From an uncultured Clostridia bacterium (GTDB taxonomy: Bacteria; Bacillota; Clostridia; Lachnospirales; Lachnospiraceae), in NCBI GenBank assembly GCA_947304065.1, contig CAMZAI010000055.1, forward strand, positions 1 through 13,978: a stretch of DNA of 13,978 nucleotides, written 5' to 3'. Below the pieces are notes generated by a model that worked only from the letters and a program-made list of their open reading frames with translations, had not been told where the DNA came from and made no database searches. Both the position numbers and the translations under genes were made by a program. Positions 1-7,782 of the stretch are shown here, in pieces (positions within the stretch are counted from its first letter, which is position 1; the number at the start of each line of letters is the position of its first letter).

Positions 1-214
1 AGCGCGGACCCGTTACCGGGCCGCCGGTGGTCTCTTACACCGCCATTCCACCCTTTCCACGCAGAGTTGCGTGTACGCAACTCTGCGTGGTGGTCTTTTT
101 TCTGTTGCACTTTCCTTGGGGTCACCCCCACCGGACGTTATCCGGCACCCTGCCCTGTGAAGCCCGGACTTTCCTCACGGCCCGTCAACACGGACCGCGC
201 GATCGTCTCGCACA
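1..214 (-). ncRNA. rnpB: RNase P RNA, type A (partial; 3' part beyond left edge)
   Basis: Catalytic RNA of ribonuclease P, which removes 5' leaders from pre-tRNAs. Read on the minus strand, the segment carries the hallmark conserved stretches in order: GAGGAAAGTCCGGGCTTCAC (about 178-159), the GGGGGTGACCCC region, AACAGAAAAAAGACCACC, a long P12 stem, then GAAAGGGTGGAATGGCGGTG and AAGAGACCACCGGCGGC, and finally GGTAACGGGTC near the edge. Upstream of the first conserved block, CGGTCCGT and ACGGGCCG form a P3-like hairpin with one G-U pair. The order and spacing match bacterial type A RNase P RNA. The RNA is cut by the window start in about the P13/P14 region, so the P4 3' strand and the 3' end are missing. 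The exact 5' end near 210-217 is estimated from the promoter. Confidence 0.95.
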
Positions 215-224
215 GCAAATAATC

Positions 225-253
225 ATTATTCACACGACAATCTGTTTTGTCAA
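225..253 (-). promoter_or_regulatory. sigma-70 promoter of rnpB
   Basis: On the minus strand a perfect -35 TTGACA (248-253) is followed after exactly 17 bp by AATAAT (225-230), five of six matches to the -10 consensus. The predicted start is near 217-218, a few bases before the first RNase P RNA helix. The -35 box begins 6 bp after the stop codon of the upstream nucleoside kinase gene, and no terminator separates them. The -10 lies in a small palindrome (218-230), probably by chance. Confidence 0.85.
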
Positions 254-259
254 TGTTTT

Positions 260-1921
260 TTATACGGGGAATACGCTTCCGCCGATAAACTCTCTTACGA
301 TCGAGTTATGAGGGATGCTCTCGCTCGAGATGCCCTGGAAGTAATCAAGGAACTTGAGCAGTCTGTTCGCCTCAACAGACTCGGGGCTGTCCTCGGGGAT
401 ACCGAAGAGCAGCGGCTCCGCGAACTGCTTTAATACGGCCAGCTCGTAAACAAGAGCCGAATTGAACATGTAATCCGCGCCTTCCTGGAACGGGAAGATG
501 TTCTCTTCCTCACCGCGTCTTACCGAAGGCCACATAGCGATGGTCCTCTGCGCGGAGGTTCCTCTGGTGCGCGCGTCGCGTACCATACGTCTGATCAGAC
601 GTCCGTCGGTCGTAGGCATACGGTTGTGCTCGTCGATGTTCAGCTGCGTAAGGGCGCTGATATATACCTTGAACTTACTCTCCTTCGGGAGGGTATAGCT
701 GAGCTTGTCGTTCAGGCCGTGGATACCTTCGAGAACCAGGATGTCGTCTGCGCCGAGCTTTAAGGTATTGCCCTTATACTCGCGCTTGCCGGTCTTGAAG
801 TTGAAGGTTCTCATCGAAACCTCTTCGCCGGCAAGGAGTCTTGTCATGTCCTCGTTGAAGCCCTCAACGTCGATCGCCTCAAGGCACTCGAAATTGTAAT
901 TTCCGTTCTCGTCCTTGGGAGTATCCTCACGGTTAACGAAGTAATTGTCGAGCTCGATCGGATGAGGCTTGTAGCCGAGCGTACGAAGCTGGATCGAAAG
1001 TCTGTGTGAGAACGTGGTCTTGCCCGAAGACGAAGGACCTGCGATCATTACGAACTTTACGCCGCCGCGCTCTTTGATCTTCTCTGCGATCTCGCCGATC
1101 TTCTTCTCCTGGAACGCCTCCTGGACAAGGATCATATCGCTGATATTGCCTGTCGTTACCGCCTCGTTCAGGTCGCCGACGGTCGCAATGCCGATGCTCT
1201 CGCCCCACTTGTTCGCTTCATGCTGCGTCTCGAAAAGTCTCGGTCTGTCAACATAAGGCTTAACTTCTGCGGGCGCCGACTTATCGGGCAGCAGGAGCAG
1301 GAAGCCTTCGGAATAGCACTTAAGGTCGAAATACTTAAGGACGCCGGTGCTGTAAGGCATGTAGCCGTAAAAATAATCGTAGTAGCCGTCAAGGTTGTAG
1401 ATATTCGTATTCGATACTCTTCTGAATCGGAAGAGCTTCTCCTTGTCGTCCATGCCCGCTTCACCGAACAGCTTGCGCGCATCTCTGGTCTTTACGGATG
1501 TCTTCTCGAAAGGAATGTCGAGGGAAACGAGCCTGAGCATCTCCTTCTTAACGTCGGCAAGATACTCCTCAGTCAGTGTAAAGTCGGCGTAGATCGAGCA
1601 GTAGAGCGCGTTGCCGAGTGTGTGATCGACGGTGATCTTGCGGATCTGGCCGGCGTCGAAAACTCTGGTGAAAGCACGAAGCATCAAAAGGATCATGCCT
1701 CTGGTATAGGTCGACATTCCGGGAACCTCGCCGGTCGTCACGAAGCTTAAGCAGCAGTCGTGATCGGCCTTGCGTCTGAGCTCCGCGAGCTTGCCGTCAA
1801 CATTGGCCAGAATGATATCAGCGGGATAGTCCTTCGCGAACTCCTTCGCGATCTCGCCGTAAGGCGTACCGTAGGCGTATTCCAACGTGTTCCCGTTGAT
1901 CGTAATTTTAATATTGTCCAT
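260..1921 (-). CDS. TGS-domain nucleoside kinase (uridine kinase/phosphoribulokinase-like)
   Basis: Predicted cytoplasmic P-loop kinase of 553 aa, of the long family widespread in Clostridia. Residues about 1-65 resemble the TGS domain of threonyl-tRNA synthetase. Residues about 70-230 resemble the next ThrRS-like domain (HTLGNALY at 100-107), without the aminoacylation core. The C-terminal half is the kinase: Walker A GPSSSGKT at 295-302, LDNYF at 324-328 with the following acidic and aromatic segment, LEGIHGLN at 397-404, and an arginine-rich RRMVRDARTRG segment, as in uridine kinases. The substrate is inferred to be a nucleoside; sequence alone does not settle which. The start is supported by AGGAGG at 1932-1937, 10 nt upstream. 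It follows trmK by 71 bp with no clear terminator and may be the last protein gene of the dgt-dnaG-rpoD cluster. Confidence 0.9.
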   Translation of the reverse strand: MDNIKITINGNTLEYAYGTPYGEIAKEFAKDYPADIILANVDGKLAELRRKADHDCCLSFVTTGEVPGMSTYTRGMILLMLRAFTRVFDAGQIRKITVDHTLGNALYCSIYADFTLTEEYLADVKKEMLRLVSLDIPFEKTSVKTRDARKLFGEAGMDDKEKLFRFRRVSNTNIYNLDGYYDYFYGYMPYSTGVLKYFDLKCYSEGFLLLLPDKSAPAEVKPYVDRPRLFETQHEANKWGESIGIATVGDLNEAVTTGNISDMILVQEAFQEKKIGEIAEKIKERGGVKFVMIAGPSSSGKTTFSHRLSIQLRTLGYKPHPIELDNYFVNREDTPKDENGNYNFECLEAIDVEGFNEDMTRLLAGEEVSMRTFNFKTGKREYKGNTLKLGADDILVLEGIHGLNDKLSYTLPKESKFKVYISALTQLNIDEHNRMPTTDGRLIRRMVRDARTRGTSAQRTIAMWPSVRRGEEENIFPFQEGADYMFNSALVYELAVLKQFAEPLLFGIPEDSPESVEANRLLKFLDYFQGISSESIPHNSIVREFIGGSVFPV

Positions 1922-1992
1922 ACATTATAATCCTCCTCGGATATTTTATTTAACTGCGGGCAGCGCTTACCCGGAAGTAAACCCGTATGGCT

Positions 1993-2736
1993 TTATTTCA
2001 CGCCGCACCTTCTGCGCGCCTCGCAGATAATTTCAAGAAATCTCTCAACCTCGGCCTTGCGGCTTACGGCCTCGTCGGTACCGCCCTTCGCTATCTGGTC
2101 CAGACGGTAGACCGTCTTGCGGTATTCGACCTCGAGAAACTTTATGAGGACGGGATGCTTCCTCTCAATGAGAATGGGCCCGAAGCATATTTCGACCGGA
2201 TCGTGCTTTTTCTGAAGCTCTTCCTCGGCCTTGTACCCGAAAATGGCACGTGCTCTGATGCAGGGATAAAACTTGTTGTCCTCTTCGCAGATATCCTCGT
2301 TTAATATCTCAAAGCCGTTGTCAAAAAGCCATTTGCGGACATTATAATAATGCGACTGCGGCTGAAGGACAAGGTACGGATACGGCTGCTGTTTCGTGAC
2401 CATATTTGTCTTGCTGTCCTTCTCCAGAATGTCTCTGATCATGTCGCCGCCCATACCGGCAATAACGATCGTATCGGCCTCGCCCGGCAGGAGCTTGTCC
2501 AGACCGTAGCCGAGCCTGAGCTCGGTCCTGTCCTTCTGCTCATACAGTTCCAGATTCTCTTCCGCTTTCCGGAGCGGACCGAGGCGTACATCCATTCCTA
2601 TGCAGCGCTCGGCCATGCCGTTCTCGAGCAGCCATATGCAGGTGTGCGCGTGATCGCAGCCCACATCGGCGACCGTCTTCGAATGCTCTGCCATCAGCGC
2701 CGACATCATCAGTCTGTCAGATAATTTTATACGCAT
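1993..2736 (-). CDS. trmK: tRNA (adenine(22)-N1)-methyltransferase
   Basis: SAM-dependent class I methyltransferase, 247 aa, expected to methylate N1 of A22 in the D-arm region of certain tRNAs. The N-terminus shows the family pattern: LSDRL at 4-8, then the SAM-binding loop VADVGCDHAH around 22-31. An acidic IGMDV after strand 2, IAGMGGDMI after strand 4, and LQPQ in the catalytic region follow, with a helical C-terminal tail (about 185-247) as in TrmK/YqfN proteins. Length is normal for the family. No good Shine-Dalgarno sequence precedes the ATG; the leader is AT-rich and sits directly after a GC-rich hairpin. In Bacillus subtilis the orthologue also lies downstream of dnaG-sigA, which supports the call, but the usual following Nif3-family gene is absent here. 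Confidence 0.92.
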   Translation of the reverse strand: MRIKLSDRLMMSALMAEHSKTVADVGCDHAHTCIWLLENGMAERCIGMDVRLGPLRKAEENLELYEQKDRTELRLGYGLDKLLPGEADTIVIAGMGGDMIRDILEKDSKTNMVTKQQPYPYLVLQPQSHYYNVRKWLFDNGFEILNEDICEEDNKFYPCIRARAIFGYKAEEELQKKHDPVEICFGPILIERKHPVLIKFLEVEYRKTVYRLDQIAKGGTDEAVSRKAEVERFLEIICEARRRCGVK

Positions 2737-2749
2737 ATTTTTTAGAAAT

Positions 2750-2799
2750 ATATATCCCCCGCCCGGCCCCCTCTGTAAAAGGGCGGGCAGAGGATATAT
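2750..2799 (-). terminator. GC-rich hairpin between rpoD and trmK, possible terminator or attenuator
   Basis: On the minus strand ATATATCC (2792-2799) and CCCGCCC (2781-2787) pair with GGATATAT (2750-2757) and GGGCGGG (2758-2764). This gives a 15-bp stem with a 4-nt bulge and a 16-nt loop. An alternative, mutually exclusive stem pairs CCTCTG with CAGAGG inside the same segment. What follows is AT-rich (ATTTCTAAAAAAT) but not a clean T tract, so full termination is uncertain. It begins about 20 bp after the rpoD stop and ends just before the trmK start. Confidence 0.5.
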
Positions 2800-2818
2800 G
2801 TTTAATTTTGATTAACGA

Positions 2819-4081
2819 TCACTCAAGGAAATCCTTCAGCTTCTTGCTGCGCGAAGGATGGCGGAGCTTTCTGAGAGCCTTGGCTTCGATCTGACGGATA
2901 CGCTCACGGGTGACGTTGAATTCCTTGCCCACCTCTTCAAGTGTACGTGTCCTGCCGTCATCGAGGCCGAAACGGAGGCGGAGCACCTTCTGCTCACGCT
3001 CTGTAAGGGTCTCAAGCACCTTAAGCAGTTCCTCTCGCAGGATGGTGGCCGAAGCTGCCTCTGCGGGTACCGGAACCTTGTCGTCCATAATGAAGTCGCC
3101 GAGATGGCTGTCTTCCTCTTCGCCGATGGGCGTCTCGAGGGAAACGGGCTCCTGGCTGATCTTCTGGATCTCTGCCACGCGCTCTACGGGCAGCTTCATC
3201 TCTTTTGCGACCTCCTCGGGGGTAGGTTCGCGTCCGAGTTCCTGAAGCAGCTGTCTCTGAACGCGCATGAGCTTATTGATCGTCTCAACCATGTGAACCG
3301 GGATACGGATCGTTCTGGCCTGATCGGCGATAGCACGCGTGATAGCCTGGCGGATCCACCATGTCGCATAGGTCGAGAACTTATAACCCTTGCGGTAATC
3401 GAATTTTTCGACTGCCTTGATAAGTCCCAGATTACCTTCCTGGATCAGGTCGAGGAACTGCATTCCGCGGCCCACATAGCGCTTCGCGATACTTACGACA
3501 AGTCTTAAGTTGGCTTCCGCAAGTCTCTTCTTCGCGCTGTCACCCTCGTCCAGGATACCGTGGTTTTGTTCCTGAATCTCCCTGGCCTGTGCAAGAAGCT
3601 TTGTCCTCTCGGCCGGAGCCGCCTTCTCTGCTTTCTTGCGGAGGCTGTCTATTTCGTCACGGATCTTGCAGCCCTCTTCCATCGTTCTGGCGAGGTCGAT
3701 CTCTTCTTCTGCGGAAAGCAGCGGAACCTTACCGATTTCTTTCAGATACATCCTGACGGGATCCTCCAAAGATACTCCGTCCGGTATCGAAAGGTCGATG
3801 TTCGCAATGTCGATCTCCTCTTCGCTGTCCTCGGGAAGGTCGTCGATGTCGTCGACATCAAGGATATCGTCAACATCGTTCTCGGGCTGGGCGCGTAAGA
3901 CATCCACGCCGTTGTTCTCGAGATATTCGTAGATATGCTCGATCCTTTCGGGCTCAAGCTCGAGGTCCGGGAAGAAATCGTTGACCTCCTGATACTCAAG
4001 AACATTTTTCTTTTTCTTCGCAAATTCGAGAAGCTCTTTCAGCTTCTCCTGGAATAACTGTTTGCTGTTGTTGTCTTCCAT
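2819..4081 (-). CDS. rpoD: RNA polymerase primary sigma factor RpoD (SigA)
   Basis: Housekeeping sigma-70 factor, 420 aa, directing RNA polymerase to TTGACA/TATAAT promoters such as the two in this window. In order: a short region 1.1-like N-terminus, a very acidic stretch (about 65-95), region 1.2 (DPVRMYLKEIG), region 2 (NLRLVVSIAKRY, LDLIQEGNLGLIKAVEKFDY and the 2.4 helix YATWWIRQAITRA), region 3 (IRIPVHMVETI onward), and region 4 with the helix-turn-helix TLEEVGKEFNVTRERIRQIE. The C-terminus HPSRSKKLKDFLE is typical. A GTG lies one codon upstream at 4084, but AGGAG at 4087-4091 is only 2 nt from it and 5 nt from the ATG at 4081, which I chose. That AGGAG overlaps the dnaG stop codon, so the two genes are tightly linked and probably translationally coupled. 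Confidence 0.98.
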   Translation of the reverse strand: MEDNNSKQLFQEKLKELLEFAKKKKNVLEYQEVNDFFPDLELEPERIEHIYEYLENNGVDVLRAQPENDVDDILDVDDIDDLPEDSEEEIDIANIDLSIPDGVSLEDPVRMYLKEIGKVPLLSAEEEIDLARTMEEGCKIRDEIDSLRKKAEKAAPAERTKLLAQAREIQEQNHGILDEGDSAKKRLAEANLRLVVSIAKRYVGRGMQFLDLIQEGNLGLIKAVEKFDYRKGYKFSTYATWWIRQAITRAIADQARTIRIPVHMVETINKLMRVQRQLLQELGREPTPEEVAKEMKLPVERVAEIQKISQEPVSLETPIGEEEDSHLGDFIMDDKVPVPAEAASATILREELLKVLETLTEREQKVLRLRFGLDDGRTRTLEEVGKEFNVTRERIRQIEAKALRKLRHPSRSKKLKDFLE

Positions 4082-4089
4082 CACTACTC

Positions 4090-5889
4090 CTACATTTTAG
4101 ACTTAAGTCTGCTGCGGAGCGCTTCCAAATCATTTTTGCGGTGCATGAGCTCCTGCCAGAGCCTCGCGTCATCCGCCTCCAAAGCGCGCTGCATACGCAG
4201 CTCGAGACTGTCGTCAAGTACGCGGACCACCAGATCCGCAAAAGCTTTCTTTTTCTCGTCCTCTCCTATCCTGTCCTCATACAGCGCGGAATTAAGTATC
4301 CCCGCAACCTCTTCCTGGTCCCTGACCTCTTCAAATCTGCAAACTATATTTGCGTGTACCGGTCTTCCGTTATTCGCGTATGAAGCAAATACGAGTGAAA
4401 CGAGTTTATTACAAAGGGGATCGGAAAAATCCTCCTCGGTAATCAGATCCTTTACCGACTCATAAAGGTCGGCGTTGTTCGCGAGCATCGACAGAAGAAG
4501 CTGTTCGGACCGAACTGCCGAATCCTTCTCTCCCGCCATGCGCCTGCGTTCTTCCTTGGCGCGTTCCTGCGTCTCTTCGGCCACCCGCTCGTTGTACAGC
4601 AGGCGTCCGTATTCGTTGACCTGGCGTCTCAGGGCGTTGACATCGATGTTGTAATCCCTGGCCGCCGCCTCTATATAATTGTTCCGCTCCAGCTCATCCT
4701 CGATCTTCGCGAGCTTCTTCGCGAGCTCATGATCGAACTTTGTCTTCTGGGCGGGATCCGCTCCGTCTATCTTGTTCCTGAGTGACTTCGCCTCGAAATC
4801 AAAGGCTGTCACCGCTTCTTCTATCCTCTTGCGGTATTCGTCCGCGCCGAGGTTCTTGATGAATTCATCGGGGTCCTTATAGGGTGTCATGTCCACGACC
4901 TTCGTCACGATGCCCGCTTCCTTCAGTATCGGTATCGCGCGCAGTATCGCGTTCCTTCCGGCCTCGTCCTGGTCATAGGTCAGGACCACTTCGCTAACGT
5001 AAGCCGATATCAGCTTCGCCTGCTGCGGCGTGAGCGCGGTGCCCATAGAACCGACAGCGTTGTCAAAACCGGCCTGGTGCAGCGCGATCGTGTCCATATA
5101 ACCCTCGCACAGGAGCATGTACTTCTCGTGCGAATGTCTGGCCAGATGCATGCCGTACAGGTTTTTGCCCTTTATGAATATCCTGGTTTCGGGAGAATTC
5201 AGATATTTCGGCGCCTTCTCCGAAGGAACCATGAGTCGTCCGCCGAATGCGATAACCTTTCCGTTCTTGTCCATATACGGAAAAATGACGCGGTCCCAGA
5301 ATTTGTCGGATATACCGCGTTCGCTGAAGGTGAATATGCCGCTCTCGTGAAGTACCCTGTCGGAAAAGCCCTGCTGCTTAAGATACTCGTAGAGCCTGCC
5401 CGAGCCGTGTCCCGCGTAGCCGAGTCCGAACTTCTTCATCGTCTCGTCCGAAAGCGCGCGTCCGCGAAGATACTCGTAAGCCTTCCGTCCCGCATCGCTC
5501 CTCAGCTGCCTGAAATAAAAGCCCGCTGCTGCTTTATTGACCTCGAAGAGCCGCTCCTTCATGTCACGGTTTTCTTTCTCCTCTTCGGTCAGCTCCTGCT
5601 CCGGAAGCGCTATGCCTGCCCGATCTGCAAGCTCCTTCACGGCTTCGACGAAGTTCAGATTATCATATTCCATCAGAAAAGTAAACACATTTCCTGCTTT
5701 ACCGCAGCCGAAACACTTGTATATCTGCAGGTTTTTGTTTACCGAGAACGAGCCGGTCTTCTCATTGTGGAAAGGGCAGAGTCCGACATAGTTCGAACCG
5801 CGGCGCGTCAGCTTCACATAAGTGCCTACCACGTCGACGATATCGTTCGCCTCGCGAACCCTCTCGATCACGTCATCCCCGTAAAACAT
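4090..5889 (-). CDS. dnaG: DNA primase
   Basis: Bacterial replicative primase, 599 aa, which makes RNA primers at the fork and works with DnaB helicase. The N-terminal CHC2 zinc-binding domain has C38, H41, C59 and C62 (CPFH and CFGCG). The catalytic core and TOPRIM domain follow: EGYMD at 262-266 with E262, and DQDEAG at 306-311 with D306 and D308, the expected metal-binding acidic residues. The region before TOPRIM carries RVIFPYMDKNGKVIAFGGR and KYLNSPET. Residues about 450-599 form a helix-rich helicase-interaction domain. The ATG is preceded by AGGGAG with 5-nt spacing. It follows dgt by 126 bp and runs into rpoD, the conserved macromolecular-synthesis order. Confidence 0.98.
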   Translation of the reverse strand: MFYGDDVIERVREANDIVDVVGTYVKLTRRGSNYVGLCPFHNEKTGSFSVNKNLQIYKCFGCGKAGNVFTFLMEYDNLNFVEAVKELADRAGIALPEQELTEEEKENRDMKERLFEVNKAAAGFYFRQLRSDAGRKAYEYLRGRALSDETMKKFGLGYAGHGSGRLYEYLKQQGFSDRVLHESGIFTFSERGISDKFWDRVIFPYMDKNGKVIAFGGRLMVPSEKAPKYLNSPETRIFIKGKNLYGMHLARHSHEKYMLLCEGYMDTIALHQAGFDNAVGSMGTALTPQQAKLISAYVSEVVLTYDQDEAGRNAILRAIPILKEAGIVTKVVDMTPYKDPDEFIKNLGADEYRKRIEEAVTAFDFEAKSLRNKIDGADPAQKTKFDHELAKKLAKIEDELERNNYIEAAARDYNIDVNALRRQVNEYGRLLYNERVAEETQERAKEERRRMAGEKDSAVRSEQLLLSMLANNADLYESVKDLITEEDFSDPLCNKLVSLVFASYANNGRPVHANIVCRFEEVRDQEEVAGILNSALYEDRIGEDEKKKAFADLVVRVLDDSLELRMQRALEADDARLWQELMHRKNDLEALRSRLKSKM

Positions 5890-5949
5890 GCAGTCTCCCT
5901 TTTATCGAAGTAACTATTCACAGCTGTCCAAAAGCACTCATAAACCGTC

Positions 5950-5979
5950 CGGCTTCGCCGTCCGTCGCTGCTTCGCAGC
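5950..5979 (-). other. paired GCGAAGC mini-hairpins between dgt and dnaG
   Basis: Within the 126-bp dgt-dnaG gap the minus strand carries GCTGCGAAGCAGC (5967-5979) and CGGCGAAGCCG (5950-5960), each a perfect short stem closed by a GAA loop. The core GCGAAGC is known as an unusually stable DNA/RNA mini-hairpin. There is no T tract after them, so an intrinsic terminator is not supported. They could be an RNA processing or stability element, or the remains of a small repeat. The rest of this gap shows nothing I recognise apart from the dnaG ribosome binding site. Confidence 0.45.
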
Positions 5980-6015
5980 TTTCGTTTATTCGTGCCCTTT
6001 GTCCAGCCTTTACTG

Positions 6016-7086
6016 TTAGTACACATCCCAGTTCGATGGTATCAGTATCTCGTGGAACTTGGCTACCGCGAATCTGTCGGTCATGCCCGCGATGTAATCG
6101 CAGACCGCCTTCTCGGTTCTGAGCTGCCTCAGCTCGTTGTCCGAGTAAAGATGTATCTCATTATAGCATTTTCCGTCGCCGTTTTCTATCTGATTTATGA
6201 ATTCCTGAGGTAAATTTTCGGCGTGGGTAACGTAGTAGCCGAACATCTCCTTGATAAGCTGCTCCGCCTTCTTCTCCTGCCCCTTCGCAACGGGATTCGT
6301 GTATACGTTCTTGAACATATACTCGCGAAGTCCGGTCATCGCTGCACCGACCTGCTCGGTCATCAGGATGTCAGGCTGATCGTAGCTCGACGTAACTATG
6401 TCGTGGATGATCGTATTCAGCCTCTTGCTCGGGGTATGTCCGAGAACTTCGGTATATTCCTCCGGAATGTCTTCTTCGTTGATAATGTGGCCCCTGATCG
6501 CGTCGTCGATATCATGGTTAATGTAAGCGATCTTATCGGCAAGTCTTACGACCTTGCCCTCAAGAGTGGAAGGCCTGCCCTCGGTCTGATGGTTCAGGAT
6601 CCCGTCGCGGACCTCGCGCGTGAGGTTCATGTGCTTGCCGTTCTTCTTAACTTCCAGGAGCTCCACGATGCGGATGCTCTGCTCATGATGGGCAAAGCCG
6701 CAGGTCGAGATATCGTTCAATGCACGCTCGCCGGCATGCCCGAACGGGGTATGTCCGAGATCGTGTCCGAGAGCAATGGCTTCGGTCAGGTCCTCGTTAA
6801 GACGCAGCGCCTTCGAGATGGTCCTTGCGATCTGCGCGACCTCAAGGGTATGCGTCATGCGGTTCCTGTAATGGTCTCCCATGGGCGCAAGGAATACCTG
6901 GGTCTTGCCGTTCAGACGTCTGAACGCCTTTGAATGTATGATCCTGTCGCGGTCGCGCTGGTACTCGGTCCTGATGTCACAGGGCGTCTCGTACTCGTCC
7001 CTTCCCGCCGAACAGTCGCTGAAGGACGCATACCTGCTCAGATTCTGATGTTCTCTCGCTTCCTGCTCTTTTCTGATAGAATCCAC
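6016..7086 (-). CDS. dgt: HD-domain deoxynucleoside triphosphohydrolase (dGTPase-like)
   Basis: Predicted to hydrolyse a dNTP to a deoxynucleoside and triphosphate, controlling dNTP pools; 356 aa, cytoplasmic. The HD metal-binding set is visible: H79 in RMTHTLEV, H108-D109 in LGHDLGHTPFGHAGE, and the later aspartate in VRLADKIAYINHDIDD. SKAFRRLNGKTQVF near residue 55 and FAHHEQSIRI near 133 are also typical. The frame extends to a TTG at 7092, but the ribosome binding site GGAGG (7094-7098) is only 1 nt from it and 7 nt from the GTG at 7086, which I take as the start. It lies 14 bp after queH and precedes dnaG, the order commonly seen in Clostridia. The exact nucleotide specificity cannot be read from sequence; Clostridial members are shorter than the Enterobacterial Dgt. 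Confidence 0.93.
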   Translation of the reverse strand: MDSIRKEQEAREHQNLSRYASFSDCSAGRDEYETPCDIRTEYQRDRDRIIHSKAFRRLNGKTQVFLAPMGDHYRNRMTHTLEVAQIARTISKALRLNEDLTEAIALGHDLGHTPFGHAGERALNDISTCGFAHHEQSIRIVELLEVKKNGKHMNLTREVRDGILNHQTEGRPSTLEGKVVRLADKIAYINHDIDDAIRGHIINEEDIPEEYTEVLGHTPSKRLNTIIHDIVTSSYDQPDILMTEQVGAAMTGLREYMFKNVYTNPVAKGQEKKAEQLIKEMFGYYVTHAENLPQEFINQIENGDGKCYNEIHLYSDNELRQLRTEKAVCDYIAGMTDRFAVAKFHEILIPSNWDVY

Positions 7087-7100
7087 TTTCAAACCTCCGA

Positions 7101-7769
7101 TTAGTTCACTGCTGTGGTCTCCTTCGGCTTCGAGAAATCGCAGCCGCAGAAGTTCTGACGATAAAGACCGTACTCCTTTGAAAGTTCTATGGAACGCTTG
7201 TAACCCTCGTTCTTTTTAAAATCTGTCGGCAGATACGCCGCTCCCTTCGGGACAAATATGCCGAATTCCGTCTCCGAAGAGTTCTGTGAACCCAATGCCA
7301 GCCCGATCTCATTGATCACCGGCGCGGGTTTCAGCGGACTCAGCGTAAGCGTGGTGGCAAAATAGTCAAAGCCCAGTTCCTTTGCTTTAAGCGCCGTCTC
7401 CTTAAGCCGCAGCGTATAGCATTTTACGCATCGCGGTCCTTTTTCGGGTGCTGCCTCGAGTCCTTTTGCCATTTCGAGGAACTCTTCCGGCTCCCAACGG
7501 CCCTCGATCAGGTCCACGGGATGCTCGAACGGCATCTCGCCTATCAGGCGTTTCTGCTCGCTCAGTCTGTATTCATATTCGCTTTTTGAAGTAATGTTCG
7601 GGTTGAAATAAAAGACCGTCACCCGGCAGAAGCGTGTCAGAACCTCAAGACATGTACTGCTGCACGGCGCACAACAGCTGTGAAGCAGCACAGAGGGCGT
7701 CAGGCCCGCTCCCCTCCAGACCTCAGCTCTTTTTTCGAGTAATTTATGATAATTAACAATATCGGGCAT
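7101..7769 (-). CDS. queH: epoxyqueuosine reductase QueH
   Basis: DUF208-family iron-sulfur enzyme, 222 aa, performing the last step of queuosine synthesis, reduction of epoxyqueuosine to queuosine in tRNA; it replaces the unrelated QueG. The signature LLHSCCAPCS gives C32, C33 and C36, followed by VFYFNPNI (52-59), EYEYRL, RCVKCY with C114 and C117, YFATTLTLSPLK, and CGC with C208 and C210 near the C-terminus. These cysteines are those expected to bind the cluster and the second metal site. The length is normal. No Shine-Dalgarno is visible before the ATG; the position is partly taken by the stem at 7783-7806. It is 14 bp upstream of dgt and probably transcribed with it. No other queuosine gene is in the window. 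Confidence 0.93.
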   Translation of the reverse strand: MPDIVNYHKLLEKRAEVWRGAGLTPSVLLHSCCAPCSSTCLEVLTRFCRVTVFYFNPNITSKSEYEYRLSEQKRLIGEMPFEHPVDLIEGRWEPEEFLEMAKGLEAAPEKGPRCVKCYTLRLKETALKAKELGFDYFATTLTLSPLKPAPVINEIGLALGSQNSSETEFGIFVPKGAAYLPTDFKKNEGYKRSIELSKEYGLYRQNFCGCDFSKPKETTAVN

Positions 7770-7782
7770 AATAGATGAATTA

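Noticed and set aside
218..230. 13-bp palindrome AATAATCATTATT as an operator site
   Set aside because: It is AT-rich, short, and overlaps the rnpB -10 box by composition; rnpB is normally constitutive.
27..311. Plus-strand open frame of 94 codons at the left end
   Set aside because: It is antisense to the RNase P RNA, its promoter and the end of the kinase gene; it has no ribosome binding site or recognisable protein features.
5077..5913. Plus-strand open frame of 278 codons opposite dnaG
   Set aside because: It is a shadow of the dnaG reading frame in GC-rich DNA; no ribosome binding site, no recognisable domain, and dnaG is certain.
5901..5931. Possible promoter before dnaG (TTGGAC and GATAAA on the minus strand)
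   Set aside because: Spacing is 18-19 bp and the boxes are weak; the implied start would lie downstream of the dnaG ribosome binding site, so it could not serve dnaG.
7087..7092. TTG start codon for dgt at 7092
   Set aside because: GGAGG would be 1 nt away, which is too close; the GTG at 7086 has 7-nt spacing.
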